A stretch of DNA of 64,000 nucleotides, taken from NCBI RefSeq assembly GCF_009807035.1, contig NZ_WUBI01000004.1:186001-250000 (forward strand). Reading direction: 5' to 3'. Under the pieces are notes generated by a model that was not told where the DNA came from, did no database searches, and saw only the letters and a program-made list of their open reading frames with translations. The translations under genes were made by a program, and so were the position numbers. This DNA is from Paenibacillus dendrobii (GTDB lineage Bacteria; Bacillota; Bacilli; Paenibacillales; Paenibacillaceae). The stretch's first letter is position 1. Every line of letters begins with the position of its first letter. This document shows positions 8,334-16,847 of this stretch, piece by piece.

Positions 8334-8701
8334 GCAGCGTCACTCTCTTTTCCCTTGGATATCCGCTGACCGATCAGGCCTGCGCACAACATGACGACGA
8401 TGGTGCTGCCCGCGATCGTGGCGAGTACTTGGAGTCCGCTGTTCATAATCAGCGTTTTGTAATTAATGATACTGACCGTGGCGGGGATGAAGAACAGAAG
8501 CATTTCGGACAGCAGCCACTGCGACCCCAGCTCGATCCAATCCAGGCGAATAACCTTGAGCTTCAGCAGCGCATACAATATGATAATGCCGACGATACTG
8601 CCCGGGACAGGCAGGTGCAGCCAGAGGACGAGCATATCGGAAAATTGGGCTATGAGGATAAAAAATAAGACTTGAAGAACGATTTTAAACAAAGATTTCA
8701 T
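8330..8701 (-). CDS. lrgA: LrgA/CidA family holin-like protein
   Basis: Protein of 123 residues with four hydrophobic segments and the family LPVPGSIVGIIILYALL stretch, followed by LLFFIPATVSII. It is the small partner of the LrgB-like protein encoded next. The ATG at 8701 is chosen because GGAAGGAG lies eight bases upstream and it gives the standard family length. A longer frame to 8779 would extend over the divergent promoter region. Confidence 0.9.
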   Translation of the reverse strand: MKSLFKIVLQVLFFILIAQFSDMLVLWLHLPVPGSIVGIIILYALLKLKVIRLDWIELGSQWLLSEMLLFFIPATVSIINYKTLIMNSGLQVLATIAGSTIVVMLCAGLIGQRISKGKESDAA

Positions 8702-8743
8702 TGAGTTAAGGCTCCTTCCAGACTTAAATATACAGAGCCGCTT

Positions 8744-8780
8744 TTCATAAGTAAAATGAATATATGGAATTCGTTTCATT
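8744..8780. promoter_or_regulatory. Candidate LysR operator between lrgA and its regulator
   Basis: Three half-sites of the same word occur in the 106-base divergent region: TTCAT at 8744-8748, AATGAA at 8755-8760 and TTCATT at 8775-8780. They form two overlapping inverted repeats, a layout expected of LysR recognition and activation sites. Confidence 0.45.
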
Positions 8781-8807
8781 CCTTTGATCTATGGAAGAGG
8801 GTTAATC

Positions 8808-9695
8808 ATGGATATTCATCACATCAAACAAATCTCGGAAATCATGCGCTGGAACAGCTTCACCAAGGCCGCAGAGGCCTTGCATGTCACGCAGCCGACG
8901 ATTAGTAAGGCCATCAAGAACCTGGAAAATGAGCTGAACACGGAGGTGTTCATCCGGGAAGGGAATCAATTCAAGCTAACGGAGGCAGGAGAGACCATTA
9001 TGAAATACGCGGCTCCCATTCTCCAGCTGTTCGATCAATTGTCGGCGGAACTGGATGATCTGGCATATTTGAACAAAGGCACCATCCGGATCGGTATGCC
9101 TCCCATGGCGGGGCCGAGTTTCTTTCCCGGCGTCATCAAGGCTTTCCAAGAGCGCTATCCCGGCATTTCCGTCAGCTTGGTCGAGGATGGAGCGAGAATG
9201 GTCAAGGAGTATTTAGAGGGCGGATCGCTGGACGTCGGCGTCATTCTCTTGCCGGTCGAATCACGGATTATCGATTCGTTTCCGATCGTCGAGGACCGCT
9301 TGAAGGTAATCGTGCCCGCGGCTCACCCGCTCGCGAAACAGCCGCAGATCTCGTTGAGAGAATTATCAGAAGAGAGGTTTATTCTGTTCAGCAGCGGGTT
9401 CGCCCTCCATGACCGAATCATTAATGAATGCCGGAACGCCGGGTTTGAGCCCCGCATTGTGTACGAAAGCTCGCAATGGGACTTTATCGGAGAGATGGTT
9501 GGGGCGGACCTTGGCATCGCAATGCTGCCGGATACGATCTGCCGCGCGCTGGATTCCACTAAGGTGCTGGCGGTGCCTTTAATTGACCCGGTCATTCCCT
9601 GGCAGCTTGCGATCGCCTGGAAGCGGGACTGTTATTTGTCCCGCGCAGCCCAGGCTTGGATTGCCTTCACGAGAGAGATCTTCAAGGCAACCTGA
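8808..9695 (+). CDS. LysR-type regulator, CidR-like
   Basis: Protein of 295 residues with the normal LysR architecture. The winged HTH occupies residues 1-60 (SFTKAAEALHVTQPTISKAIKNLE), and a periplasmic-binding-protein-like effector domain runs from about 90 to the end. It is transcribed divergently from lrgAB, the layout of CidR/YwbI regulators that respond to acetate or pyruvate metabolism, so lrgAB is its likely target. The ATG at 8808 has GGAAGAGGG upstream and starts at the canonical MDIHHIKQI. Confidence 0.9.
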   Translation: MDIHHIKQISEIMRWNSFTKAAEALHVTQPTISKAIKNLENELNTEVFIREGNQFKLTEAGETIMKYAAPILQLFDQLSAELDDLAYLNKGTIRIGMPPMAGPSFFPGVIKAFQERYPGISVSLVEDGARMVKEYLEGGSLDVGVILLPVESRIIDSFPIVEDRLKVIVPAAHPLAKQPQISLRELSEERFILFSSGFALHDRIINECRNAGFEPRIVYESSQWDFIGEMVGADLGIAMLPDTICRALDSTKVLAVPLIDPVIPWQLAIAWKRDCYLSRAAQAWIAFTREIFKAT

Positions 9696-9883
9696 GAATG
9701 GGCCTGGCGGTAGATGCAGGCGGACAAAATCACCTCTACGGTTCGCGAAACAGTCTATTCAGAGCTTACGGACGATCGTGCCGCCAGTCAGGGAAGCATC
9801 GCCTCACTCTTGGTGAATTCGCTTGATATTTCCAGCACTTCCCTTCAGAATGGAAAGAAAGCTGATAAAGGGAGTTATACGAA

Positions 9884-10696
9884 ATGATCGATGTGGCTGA
9901 ACGCAATAATGTGACCATGATGGGTGAGGGCGACCGCACCATTATCTTCGCGCATGGATTCGGATGCGACCAAAGCATGTGGCAGTATATTGCACCCGCT
10001 TTCGCAAAGAAGTTTCGGATCATTATGTTCGATTACGTGGGGTCGGGACATTCGGATTTGAACGCATATTCATCTGGGAAATACGGAAATTTCCGCGGCT
10101 ATGTACAGGATGTACTCGATATTATTGAGACTTTTAACCTTGAAAAAGTTATTTTTATAGGCCATTCGGTGAGCTCGATGATTGGAATGCTCGCATCCAT
10201 TGAGCGGCCGGACGCCTTTGATAAATTGATCATGATCGGTCCTTCCCCGCGTTATTTGAATGACGGGACAGACTATTACGGGGGCTTCGACCTGAGTGAT
10301 ATTAACGAACTGCTGGACATGATGGAGATGAATTTTGCCGGATGGGCCAGCTTCTTGGCACCTCTGGCGATGAATGCCCCTGATTCCCCGGCATTAACTA
10401 AGGAGCTGGAACGGAGTTTCATTTCAGGCGATCCGGTGATTGCGAGGGAATTTGCGGAAGTGACCTTTTTATCGGATCACCGGCAGGAACTATCCAAGGC
10501 TACCATCCCCACGCTGATCATGCAGTGCTCGGATGACAGCATCGTACCGATTGAAGTAGGGGAATATTTACATCGGCATTTGAAGAACAGCACGCTGTGT
10601 CTTATGGAGGCCAAGGGCCACTACCCGCATATCAGCCATCCGGAGGAAACGATCCGTGACATTAATCAATACCTTGGAGTGAATCTGAACGGATAA
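9884..10696 (+). CDS. rsbQ: RsbQ-like alpha/beta hydrolase
   Basis: Alpha/beta hydrolase of 270 residues, the length of B. subtilis RsbQ. The nucleophile elbow is GHSVSS, the acid is in CSDDSIVP and the catalytic His is in GHYPHISHP. The N-terminal MGEGDRTIIFAHGFGCDQSMW is typical of the RsbQ/KAI2/DAD2 group. RsbQ is the partner that activates the PAS-containing phosphatase RsbP in energy-stress signalling, probably by making or delivering a small ligand. Here the downstream gene, 25 bases away, has a PAS domain joined to GGDEF instead of a phosphatase. The ribosome site is AAAGGGAG. Confidence 0.88.
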   Translation: MIDVAERNNVTMMGEGDRTIIFAHGFGCDQSMWQYIAPAFAKKFRIIMFDYVGSGHSDLNAYSSGKYGNFRGYVQDVLDIIETFNLEKVIFIGHSVSSMIGMLASIERPDAFDKLIMIGPSPRYLNDGTDYYGGFDLSDINELLDMMEMNFAGWASFLAPLAMNAPDSPALTKELERSFISGDPVIAREFAEVTFLSDHRQELSKATIPTLIMQCSDDSIVPIEVGEYLHRHLKNSTLCLMEAKGHYPHISHPEETIRDINQYLGVNLNG

Positions 10697-10721
10697 TGCG
10701 CATGGAAAGGACTATTTGATC

Positions 10722-11699
10722 ATGGATGAGCGGTTGAAATATGCACCCTGCGGGTATGTCTCCATTACGCACGAAGGGATCGTTGCGGATGTAAACCAGA
10801 CTTTTCTGGATCTGATGGGTTACTCCCATGAGGACTTGATACAGAAGCACTTGGAATCGATCATGTCGACGGCAAACAAGCTTATTTTCCATTCCTACTT
10901 TTACCCGCAGATCAATCTGAGCGGACGTGTGGAAGAACTGTTTATCAGTTTAAAAGACAAGGACAAGCAGTCGATTCCTTTCATATTGAATGGTAGGCGG
11001 TTCGTGAGCGACGGCGTAGAAGTTATTGATTGTGTTCTCGTGCAAATGAGAAAGCGCATCGATTATGAGCAGGAACTCCGGTCTGCAAAAAAGCAAATCG
11101 AAGAAGCCTATTGGCAGAAGGATCAGGCGCTGGCGAAGCTGGAGCAAATCCATAGGGAAATTGAGCAAAAACAGGCCGAGCTGATGGAGATGAACGCCAT
11201 TCTCGTAGAGCTGTCCGTGACCGATAAATTGACGGGGCTTAAGAATAGAAGGTTTTTTCAAGAGAAGCTGGATGAGCAGGTCCATGTGTATGGCACGAGT
11301 CGGAAGCCCTTTTCTCTGGTTATCATAGACATCGACCATTTTAAAAAGGTGAATGACACATGGGGACATCAGATGGGGGATCAAGTGCTTGAATCGCTGG
11401 CGAGAATCCTAACCTCCCATGCCCGGGGCGAGGATGTGGTAGCAAGGCTTGGCGGGGAAGAGTTCGTGCTGATTCTGCCGAATACCGATGGGCCTGACTC
11501 CAAAAAGGTTGCGGAGCGCCTGCGGCTTGCCGTTGCCGGGTTTACTTGCGAAATCGGAAGCTTCACGGTCAGCATGGGCATTGCAACGTTTGCACCGGGG
11601 GATACGGATGCGTCCCTTCTGAAAAAAGCGGACGAGGCGTTGTATACCTCAAAAGAGAACGGCAGAAACCGCGTTACACATATCATGGATTTGAAATAG
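10722..11699 (+). CDS. PAS-GGDEF diguanylate cyclase paired with the RsbQ-like hydrolase
   Basis: Soluble protein of 325 residues with no membrane segment. Residues 1-115 form a PAS domain starting YAPCGYVSITHEG, reminiscent of the RsbP PAS domain. A coiled coil rich in E, K and Q (about 108-165) leads into a GGDEF domain with DKLTGLKNRRFF, DIDHFKKVND and an active-site GGEEF near residue 243. It should make cyclic-di-GMP in response to the PAS ligand. The most natural input is the product or partner action of the RsbQ-like protein encoded just upstream. The ATG at 10722 is used; an in-frame TTG at 10716 has better spacing from GGAAAGG and cannot be excluded. Confidence 0.88.
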   Translation: MDERLKYAPCGYVSITHEGIVADVNQTFLDLMGYSHEDLIQKHLESIMSTANKLIFHSYFYPQINLSGRVEELFISLKDKDKQSIPFILNGRRFVSDGVEVIDCVLVQMRKRIDYEQELRSAKKQIEEAYWQKDQALAKLEQIHREIEQKQAELMEMNAILVELSVTDKLTGLKNRRFFQEKLDEQVHVYGTSRKPFSLVIIDIDHFKKVNDTWGHQMGDQVLESLARILTSHARGEDVVARLGGEEFVLILPNTDGPDSKKVAERLRLAVAGFTCEIGSFTVSMGIATFAPGDTDASLLKKADEALYTSKENGRNRVTHIMDLK

Positions 11700-11711
11700 A
11701 ATACGGTACAA

Positions 11712-11743
11712 AAAAGCTCTTCGCCGAATGGGGAAGGGCTTTT
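11712..11743 (+). terminator. Terminator after the PAS-GGDEF gene
   Basis: AAAAGCTCTTC pairs with GAAGGGCTTTT with a single G-U pair; it lies 12 bases after the stop codon. Confidence 0.65.
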
Positions 11744-11796
11744 CGCTATTTATGATCCGCTCGCATTTGTTCAGGACGATGTTACTTTGTCCCCGC

Positions 11797-12357
11797 CTAC
11801 AAAAAATCTCCAGCCTGATCGGATTCCGTATATACCGCGATCAGGATAATGGCCAGCTCATCTCCAATATTTTTCACTAAATGAGGTGTGCAGGCATTCC
11901 ACGAAAATGAATCTCCTTCGGAAAATTCAGCCGAATCTTCTCCTTGCTCGGCGTAAATCTTTCCTTTGATCACCACATGAACTTCTTCACCCTCATGAGC
12001 GTGCGGAACCAGCCCGGTTGAAGCTCCAGGAGGGGCCTCGACGATCATCATTCTTACGTTTTTCGTAGCGCTCAGATGTTCAACCTTTAGCTTTTCGATG
12101 CCGCTGGTTGTTATTTTTCGTTCGTCTTTGCGGACAATATGCATACGGTCTTCTTTTTTGAGCAGCAAATAGGCCAAGGGCACCTTCAGTGCTTGTGCGA
12201 TATTCTCCAATGTGGCAATGGATGGCGATGTTTTATTGGTTTCAACCTGACTCAAGAATCCTTGGGAAAGTCCGGTTTCCTCGCAAATTTGGGCGATGGT
12301 AATATTTTTTCGTTTCCGGATGGCCCGGATATTGGAGCCGATGTCCATAGATTTCAC
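11797..12357 (-). CDS. XRE-family regulator with C-terminal cupin domain
   Basis: Protein of 186 residues. An XRE helix-turn-helix at residues 7-62 includes EETGLSQGFLSQVETNKTSPS, one residue pattern typical of HipB/SinR-like domains. A cupin fold from about 105 to 180 contains HAHEGEEVHVV and CTPHLVKN, the two cupin motifs. Such regulators sense small molecules through the cupin. It is transcribed divergently from the doxX operon, and the shared region holds a large inverted repeat, so it probably controls both units. The GTG at 12357 is only four bases from AGAGG; an ATG at 12348 is an alternative. Confidence 0.85.
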   Translation of the reverse strand: MKSMDIGSNIRAIRKRKNITIAQICEETGLSQGFLSQVETNKTSPSIATLENIAQALKVPLAYLLLKKEDRMHIVRKDERKITTSGIEKLKVEHLSATKNVRMMIVEAPPGASTGLVPHAHEGEEVHVVIKGKIYAEQGEDSAEFSEGDSFSWNACTPHLVKNIGDELAIILIAVYTESDQAGDFL

Positions 12358-12366
12358 GCATCCTCT

Positions 12367-12480
12367 AAAATATTTGTAATACTAATTTTATATTCATATT
12401 AACAAAAATTCAGTTGACATGCTAGTGTGCTGTGCGTTAAATTACTCATATGAAATATATTTTATTATTACTAATATTTT
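12367..12480. promoter_or_regulatory. Mirror-image operator pair between the XRE-cupin gene and doxX
   Basis: AAAATATTTGTAATACTAA (from 12367) has its reverse complement, with few changes, in TTATTACTAATATTTT (ending 12480). The outer ends of both arms also share CATAT. The arms are centred near 12423, next to a TTGACA at 12414-12419, and each faces one of the divergent genes. This fits two copies of one regulator site. Confidence 0.55.
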
Positions 12481-12499
12481 AGGAATGGAGATGATCTTT

Positions 12500-12910
12500 A
12501 TGATTAAAAATACATGGGTACCGACGTTACTTCGTGTGGTGCTTGGAATTATATTTCTCGCACATGGCATCAGCAAGTTTCAAATGGGTCTTGGCAACGT
12601 GGAGGCTTGGTTTAGTTCCATGGGCGTTCCGGGATTCATGGCTTATGTCGCGGCGATTGCCGAAGTGGTTGGGGGGATCATGCTGATCATTGGTTTGCTT
12701 ACCCGTGTGGTATCCGCGCTGTTTATCGTATTGATGATTGGGGCTATCGTGACGGTGAAGCTGTCTGCGGGTCTCTTGGGCCATGACCAAGTGGCCGGAT
12801 ACGAGCTGGAACTGAGTCTGATTCTAATTTCGGTCTATCTACTTGCATCGGGGCCGGCGTCTTTGTCGGTCGATCGGCTTATTTTTAATAAACGGAGTGC
12901 TGTTCAATAA
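12500..12910 (+). CDS. DoxX family membrane protein (MhqP-like)
   Basis: Protein of 136 residues with four membrane segments and DoxX hallmarks: LRVVLGIIFLAHGISKF near the start, then IAEVVGGIMLIIGLLTR. DoxX proteins recur in operons for detoxifying quinones and other electrophiles; MhqP of B. subtilis is one. The ATG at 12500 has GGAG nine bases upstream and gives the normal start. It leads an operon with an MhqD-like hydrolase and a ring-opening dioxygenase, so a role in electrophile resistance is the best guess. Confidence 0.85.
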   Translation: MIKNTWVPTLLRVVLGIIFLAHGISKFQMGLGNVEAWFSSMGVPGFMAYVAAIAEVVGGIMLIIGLLTRVVSALFIVLMIGAIVTVKLSAGLLGHDQVAGYELELSLILISVYLLASGPASLSVDRLIFNKRSAVQ

Positions 12911-12927
12911 AATAGGGGGCGATTCTT

Positions 12928-13593
12928 GTGGTGCCAGCTTACGAATATGACGTTCAACTGCCTGCGAACATGGAGCCGGGCAAAGCATACCCTGCGATCT
13001 TTACGCTTCACGGAAAAGGTTCGGACGAAAGGGATATGCTTGGACTAACGGCTCCGCTTGCGGATCATTTTATCCTGATTCATATCCGGGGAAATCTCTC
13101 GATGGGCGCAGGATATCAATTTTATGAACTTAAAAGTTTGGGGAATCCGGATCGTGAGGTATTTGATCAGGCGGTGCAGCAGTTGGAAGCATTTATCCGT
13201 TATGCGACGGAGAAATATCCGGTTGATCCGGGCAAACGTTACTTGCTTGGCTTCAGCCAGGGCGCGATTTTATCGATGACGCTTGCGCTTACGATGGGGG
13301 ATCAGCTGAAGGGAATCGTTGCGTTAAACGGGTATGTCCCGGAATTCGTCAAAACAGAGTATGCTCTGCAATCCGTCAGCGGCGTCTCGGTATTTATCTC
13401 TCATGGGGAGTTTGATCCGGTATTTCCGGTACGAATCGGGCATGAGACAGCAGCTTATTTTGAGCAGCAGACACCTCATCTGACGTTCAGGACTTATCCC
13501 GTAGGTCATGGCGTTTCGGCTGATAATCAACGTGATTTTGTGATATGGCTCGAGCGAGATGCCGGTGTGAACATGAATAAAGGAGTGAATTAA
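12928..13593 (+). CDS. Phospholipase/carboxylesterase family hydrolase (MhqD-like)
   Basis: Alpha/beta hydrolase of 221 residues. The oxyanion region is LHGKGSDERD, the nucleophile lies in GFSQGAIL, the acid in HGEFDPVFP and the histidine in YPVGHGVS. This is the carboxylesterase group that includes B. subtilis MhqD, a quinone-stress gene. It begins with GTG, eight bases after AGGGGG and 17 bases after doxX, and is followed four bases later by the dioxygenase gene. The substrate is unknown; hydrolysis of a ring-cleavage product is one possibility. Confidence 0.85.
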   Translation: MVPAYEYDVQLPANMEPGKAYPAIFTLHGKGSDERDMLGLTAPLADHFILIHIRGNLSMGAGYQFYELKSLGNPDREVFDQAVQQLEAFIRYATEKYPVDPGKRYLLGFSQGAILSMTLALTMGDQLKGIVALNGYVPEFVKTEYALQSVSGVSVFISHGEFDPVFPVRIGHETAAYFEQQTPHLTFRTYPVGHGVSADNQRDFVIWLERDAGVNMNKGVN

Positions 13594-13596
13594 ACG

Positions 13597-14367
13597 ATGA
13601 TGCCATCTTACTTTTTCGCGCATGGTGCGCCTTCGTTGGTGCTCGAAGAACATGCATATACGAATTTACTTAAGGAATTTGCGGCAGGGAAGCCCAAGCC
13701 GAAGGCGATTGTGATTTTTTCCGCCCATTGGGAGGAATCCGTTCAAACCGTGAGCTCAGTGGATCAGTACAGCACCATTTATGATTTTGGGGGATTCCAG
13801 GATGAGCTATACCGGATGACCTACCCGGCTCCTGGCGAACGCTCGCTTAGCGAGCAGATCCGGTCCTTATTCACCAAGCAGGGAATCAAGAGCAAGCCGG
13901 ATGAGGAGAGAGGGCTTGATCACGGCGCTTGGGCCGTACTGAAGCTTATCTATCCAGATGCGGATATTCCGGTAGTGGCGCTCTCTGTTAATCGTTATCT
14001 GAGCAACGAACAGCAGTATGAAATCGGTAAAGCCCTGTCGGAACTGCGCGAGCAAGATGTGCTCATTATCGGCAGCGGGGGTACCGTCCATAACCTGAGA
14101 AGCGTGAATTGGCGTGCACAAGGGGTTGATGAATGGGCGGGAGCATTCGATAACTGGCTGCAGAGCAAGCTGGAGGCATGGGATACGGATTCGCTGTTTC
14201 ATTACGAGGAGCTTGCTCCTTACGCCCGCATGGCGGTACCGACAAGCGAGCATTTTATTCCGCTGCTAATTGCGATGGGGACCGGGGACGCGAACCGCAA
14301 GGCCAAACTGCTGCACCGCAGTTATCAGTACGGAAACTTAAGTTTGAGCTGTTGGCAGTTTGATTGA
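13597..14367 (+). CDS. DODA-type extradiol aromatic ring-opening dioxygenase
   Basis: Class III (LigB-fold) dioxygenase of 256 residues, like YgiD/4,5-DOPA dioxygenase. Metal-site histidines appear in FFAHGAPSL, FSAHWEE and the GSGGTVHNL region. The active-site segment LDHGAWAVLKLIYP and the PTSEHFIPLLIAMG stretch are family signatures. It opens catechol-like rings next to a hydroxyl group using Fe(II) or Zn. The classical mhq operon uses an unrelated glyoxalase-fold dioxygenase at this position; a homologue of that enzyme is encoded separately at 26570-27547. AAAGGAG precedes the ATG by 11 bases. Confidence 0.88.
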   Translation: MMPSYFFAHGAPSLVLEEHAYTNLLKEFAAGKPKPKAIVIFSAHWEESVQTVSSVDQYSTIYDFGGFQDELYRMTYPAPGERSLSEQIRSLFTKQGIKSKPDEERGLDHGAWAVLKLIYPDADIPVVALSVNRYLSNEQQYEIGKALSELREQDVLIIGSGGTVHNLRSVNWRAQGVDEWAGAFDNWLQSKLEAWDTDSLFHYEELAPYARMAVPTSEHFIPLLIAMGTGDANRKAKLLHRSYQYGNLSLSCWQFD

Positions 14368-14382
14368 GATAGGGTAAACGGA

Positions 14383-14427
14383 AAAAGGCCATTCAAGTGC
14401 GATGACTGCACTTGAATGGCCTTTATT
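14383..14427. terminator. Strong bidirectional terminator
   Basis: AAAGGCCATTCAAGTGC and GCACTTGAATGGCCTTT form a near-perfect long stem with a short loop, followed by ATT. It separates the dioxygenase operon from the converging ada gene. Confidence 0.9.
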
Positions 14428-14452
14428 CATGTCTCCCTATTTGTAAAAGGGC

Positions 14453-15505
14453 CTATTGGGGAGTCAGGGTTTTCTCATGCTGGAGCAGCCAGTTTTTTCG
14501 CGTTAAGCCGCCGCCGTAACCGCCCAAATCACCATTGGAATTAATCACGCGATGGCAGGGTATTACAAGCGCAAGCTGATTTGCGCCATTGGCCTGTGCC
14601 ACGGCCCGGTAAGCCGTAGGCTTGCCGAGGGCATGGGCAATATCCGCATATGAGCGCGTTTCGCCAGGAGGTATAGCCATGAGCTGCTCCCAGACGCTCT
14701 TTTGAAAGGGGGATCCAATCATCATCAGTGGCGATGTGAAACGGCTTAGCTTTCCGTCAAAGTATAGCGTCAGCTCCCGTTCGATGGAACGGATCGGTTC
14801 AGTCATCCCTGGAATAATCGCTGATTTCGTCCTTTGCCGCAAACGTTCCACTTCACGCTCCAAGCCCCGGCGATCCACGAATTCCAGAAGATACAGGGAC
14901 TGCTCATCCCCTATGGCCATCATCGGGCCAAGACGTGTATCGATCCAGGATGCTTTGAGTACGTTGCTGCCTTCCAGCAAGGTAGGTGCTGCGCCCATGA
15001 TGCGCGAGAATGCGTCTCTGAAACCACTGCTCGATTCGTAGCCGGTGGAGAGCTGCGCATCCAGGACCGTTTGCCCGGAACGGATGTTTTTCATGGCAAG
15101 CCCCATGCGGCGGGCACGGGCATATTCAACGAAGGTCATGCCAAATCTCTTTTTGAATTGTCGGCGCGCCGTGGATTCATCTACCGAAAGTTCCTTGAAG
15201 TCCGCTTCCCGCCACCTTTTTTCGGGATGCTCCTCCACGGCTTCAACCAGCAGCCGTACCATGTCGGAGACGTGATTCGGATGCGATAACGGTCGACAGC
15301 GCTGGCATGGCCGGTAAGAAGCCAAGAGAGCCTGCTGAGCATTGTCAAAAAATTCGCAGTTTTCAAACTTGGGCTTTCGAGCCGGACAAGTCGGGCGGCA
15401 GAAGACCCCCGTCGTTTTGACTCCAACATAAAATACGCCTTCATATTCCGTCCGTTTTTCCAACAAGGCTTTGTAGTATTCTTCATTCCGTTCGGCTGTC
15501 GCCAT
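14453..15505 (-). CDS. ada: Bifunctional regulator / O6-methylguanine-DNA methyltransferase Ada
   Basis: Protein of 350 residues with the full Ada layout. The N-terminal zinc domain carries four cysteines (CRPTCPARKP and CQRC), one of which accepts methyl from phosphotriesters. An AraC-type HTH follows (about 85-180, with ARRQFKKRFGMTFVEYARARR). The C-terminal methyltransferase has the active-site PCHRVI. In the methylated state Ada activates its own gene and other repair genes. The frame is intact and all key cysteines are present. GGAAGTGGG precedes the ATG. It is a single-gene unit; no alkA or alkB neighbour is present. Confidence 0.95.
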   Translation of the reverse strand: MATAERNEEYYKALLEKRTEYEGVFYVGVKTTGVFCRPTCPARKPKFENCEFFDNAQQALLASYRPCQRCRPLSHPNHVSDMVRLLVEAVEEHPEKRWREADFKELSVDESTARRQFKKRFGMTFVEYARARRMGLAMKNIRSGQTVLDAQLSTGYESSSGFRDAFSRIMGAAPTLLEGSNVLKASWIDTRLGPMMAIGDEQSLYLLEFVDRRGLEREVERLRQRTKSAIIPGMTEPIRSIERELTLYFDGKLSRFTSPLMMIGSPFQKSVWEQLMAIPPGETRSYADIAHALGKPTAYRAVAQANGANQLALVIPCHRVINSNGDLGGYGGGLTRKNWLLQHEKTLTPQ

Positions 15506-15613
15506 GTTCCCACTTCCTAACCTCGTATATTGTCCTTATTATATCCTCTCCTTTTCACTCGCGTGGCCGAAAATCAGGCATCTATTTTTAAAATGGAATG
15601 CATGATGGGTCTG

Positions 15614-16654
15614 CTAAAATACGCGGCGCGCGGTAACGAACCGCTTCTTCCATTGTCCGTCAAAAGCTTCCACATGAACGCCAAGTTCCTTGGAGTAGGT
15701 ATGCAGAATCTGATTATTGCCCGCATAAATGGCTACATGTCCGATATCCAGACCCCGTGCGCTGAAGAAGAGCAAATCTCCCTTACGCAGCTCGTTGAGA
15801 CTGACTTCCTTGCCTACCTTCGCTTGATCGTAGGATACGCGTGGAAGTTCGATCGTCAGGGTATCTTGGAATACGCGCTTCACGAAAGAAGAGCAGTCAA
15901 AGGTATTCGTTTGGTCGGGGGAGGCTCCGAACACATAAGGCTTGCCTAAATATTTTTTACCGTAAGCAATGAGCGCATCGCCTTGCAGTCCGGCGAGGGA
16001 AGGGCTGGTATAGTCGGTATATTTCGGCTTGGCCGATATGTATCCGGTGCGGTTATCCTGGGTCTGCACTTCGAGCCATGAAGCGTTAACCTCCCGGGTC
16101 ACATGGACTTTCGCGCCTGCAGACAGCATTTCAAGAGAAGAGCCTTTCTCGGCATCCGGCAGGCTTCGCAGGTTGACTCCCCACAAAATGGAGGTATCGT
16201 AGCTGACCGTTGATGTGATACGCACGGTACGGGTATCCTGATCCCATTTCACGGCGCTGCCCAAGGCTTCACTGACAAAACGCAGAGGAATCAGCGTGTA
16301 ACCGTTTGTAATTTGGCCCGGAACATCCACGCTGACTGCTTTACCATTTAGCGAAGCGGTATGTTCTCCAATGCGGTAGGTTAGCGTTGTACTTCCCTTG
16401 ATTGCCGTAACGGTCTTGTTCATATTGTTCCAGGTGAGCTTGGCGCCCTCTTCTTCAAAAATTCCACGCATGGGAACGAGTACGGTGCCGTTCAGGTTAA
16501 GAGGTTCGACTTCCGTCTGCAGCTCGCGTCCGTCGATGTAGATGGTTACCGGTTTGGCCGTCGCATGCCCTTGAGGAGCGGTTTCTGCATGTGTTGGTGC
16601 CGCATATAACATAGAAGCGGTCAATAGAAAAAGGAATGCTTTACTTTTCGTCAT
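15614..16654 (-). CDS. Secreted NlpC/P60 peptidoglycan hydrolase with copper-amine-oxidase-like and SH3 domains
   Basis: Exported protein of 346 residues. After a signal peptide ending near THAETA comes a copper amine oxidase N-terminal-like domain (about 36-150; VPMRGIFEEEGAKLTW), common in Paenibacillus wall proteins. A short SH3-like domain follows (about 155-215), and the end is an NlpC/P60 domain with Cys in FDCSSF near 250 and His in DIGHVAIY and ILHTYS. It should cleave gamma-D-glutamyl bonds in wall peptides. AAGGTG precedes the ATG. It stands alone and is divergent from the large SLH phosphoesterase gene. Confidence 0.9.
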   Translation of the reverse strand: MTKSKAFLFLLTASMLYAAPTHAETAPQGHATAKPVTIYIDGRELQTEVEPLNLNGTVLVPMRGIFEEEGAKLTWNNMNKTVTAIKGSTTLTYRIGEHTASLNGKAVSVDVPGQITNGYTLIPLRFVSEALGSAVKWDQDTRTVRITSTVSYDTSILWGVNLRSLPDAEKGSSLEMLSAGAKVHVTREVNASWLEVQTQDNRTGYISAKPKYTDYTSPSLAGLQGDALIAYGKKYLGKPYVFGASPDQTNTFDCSSFVKRVFQDTLTIELPRVSYDQAKVGKEVSLNELRKGDLLFFSARGLDIGHVAIYAGNNQILHTYSKELGVHVEAFDGQWKKRFVTARRVF

Positions 16655-16847
16655 CGATTCATCACCTTGCTGTCGGTATAGTCTTACATATAGTTGGACG
16701 GTGTCATGCGTAATAGGTTTTGTACCAAATAATGGGAAGGTAATGGGTAGATCATGGCAAACGACCGAATCGGGGAATTTTCTACGGATATGTTTTTTTA
16801 ATCATCCGATAACGTGGAGTTAATACAACCAAAACGCTTCGCTGATA

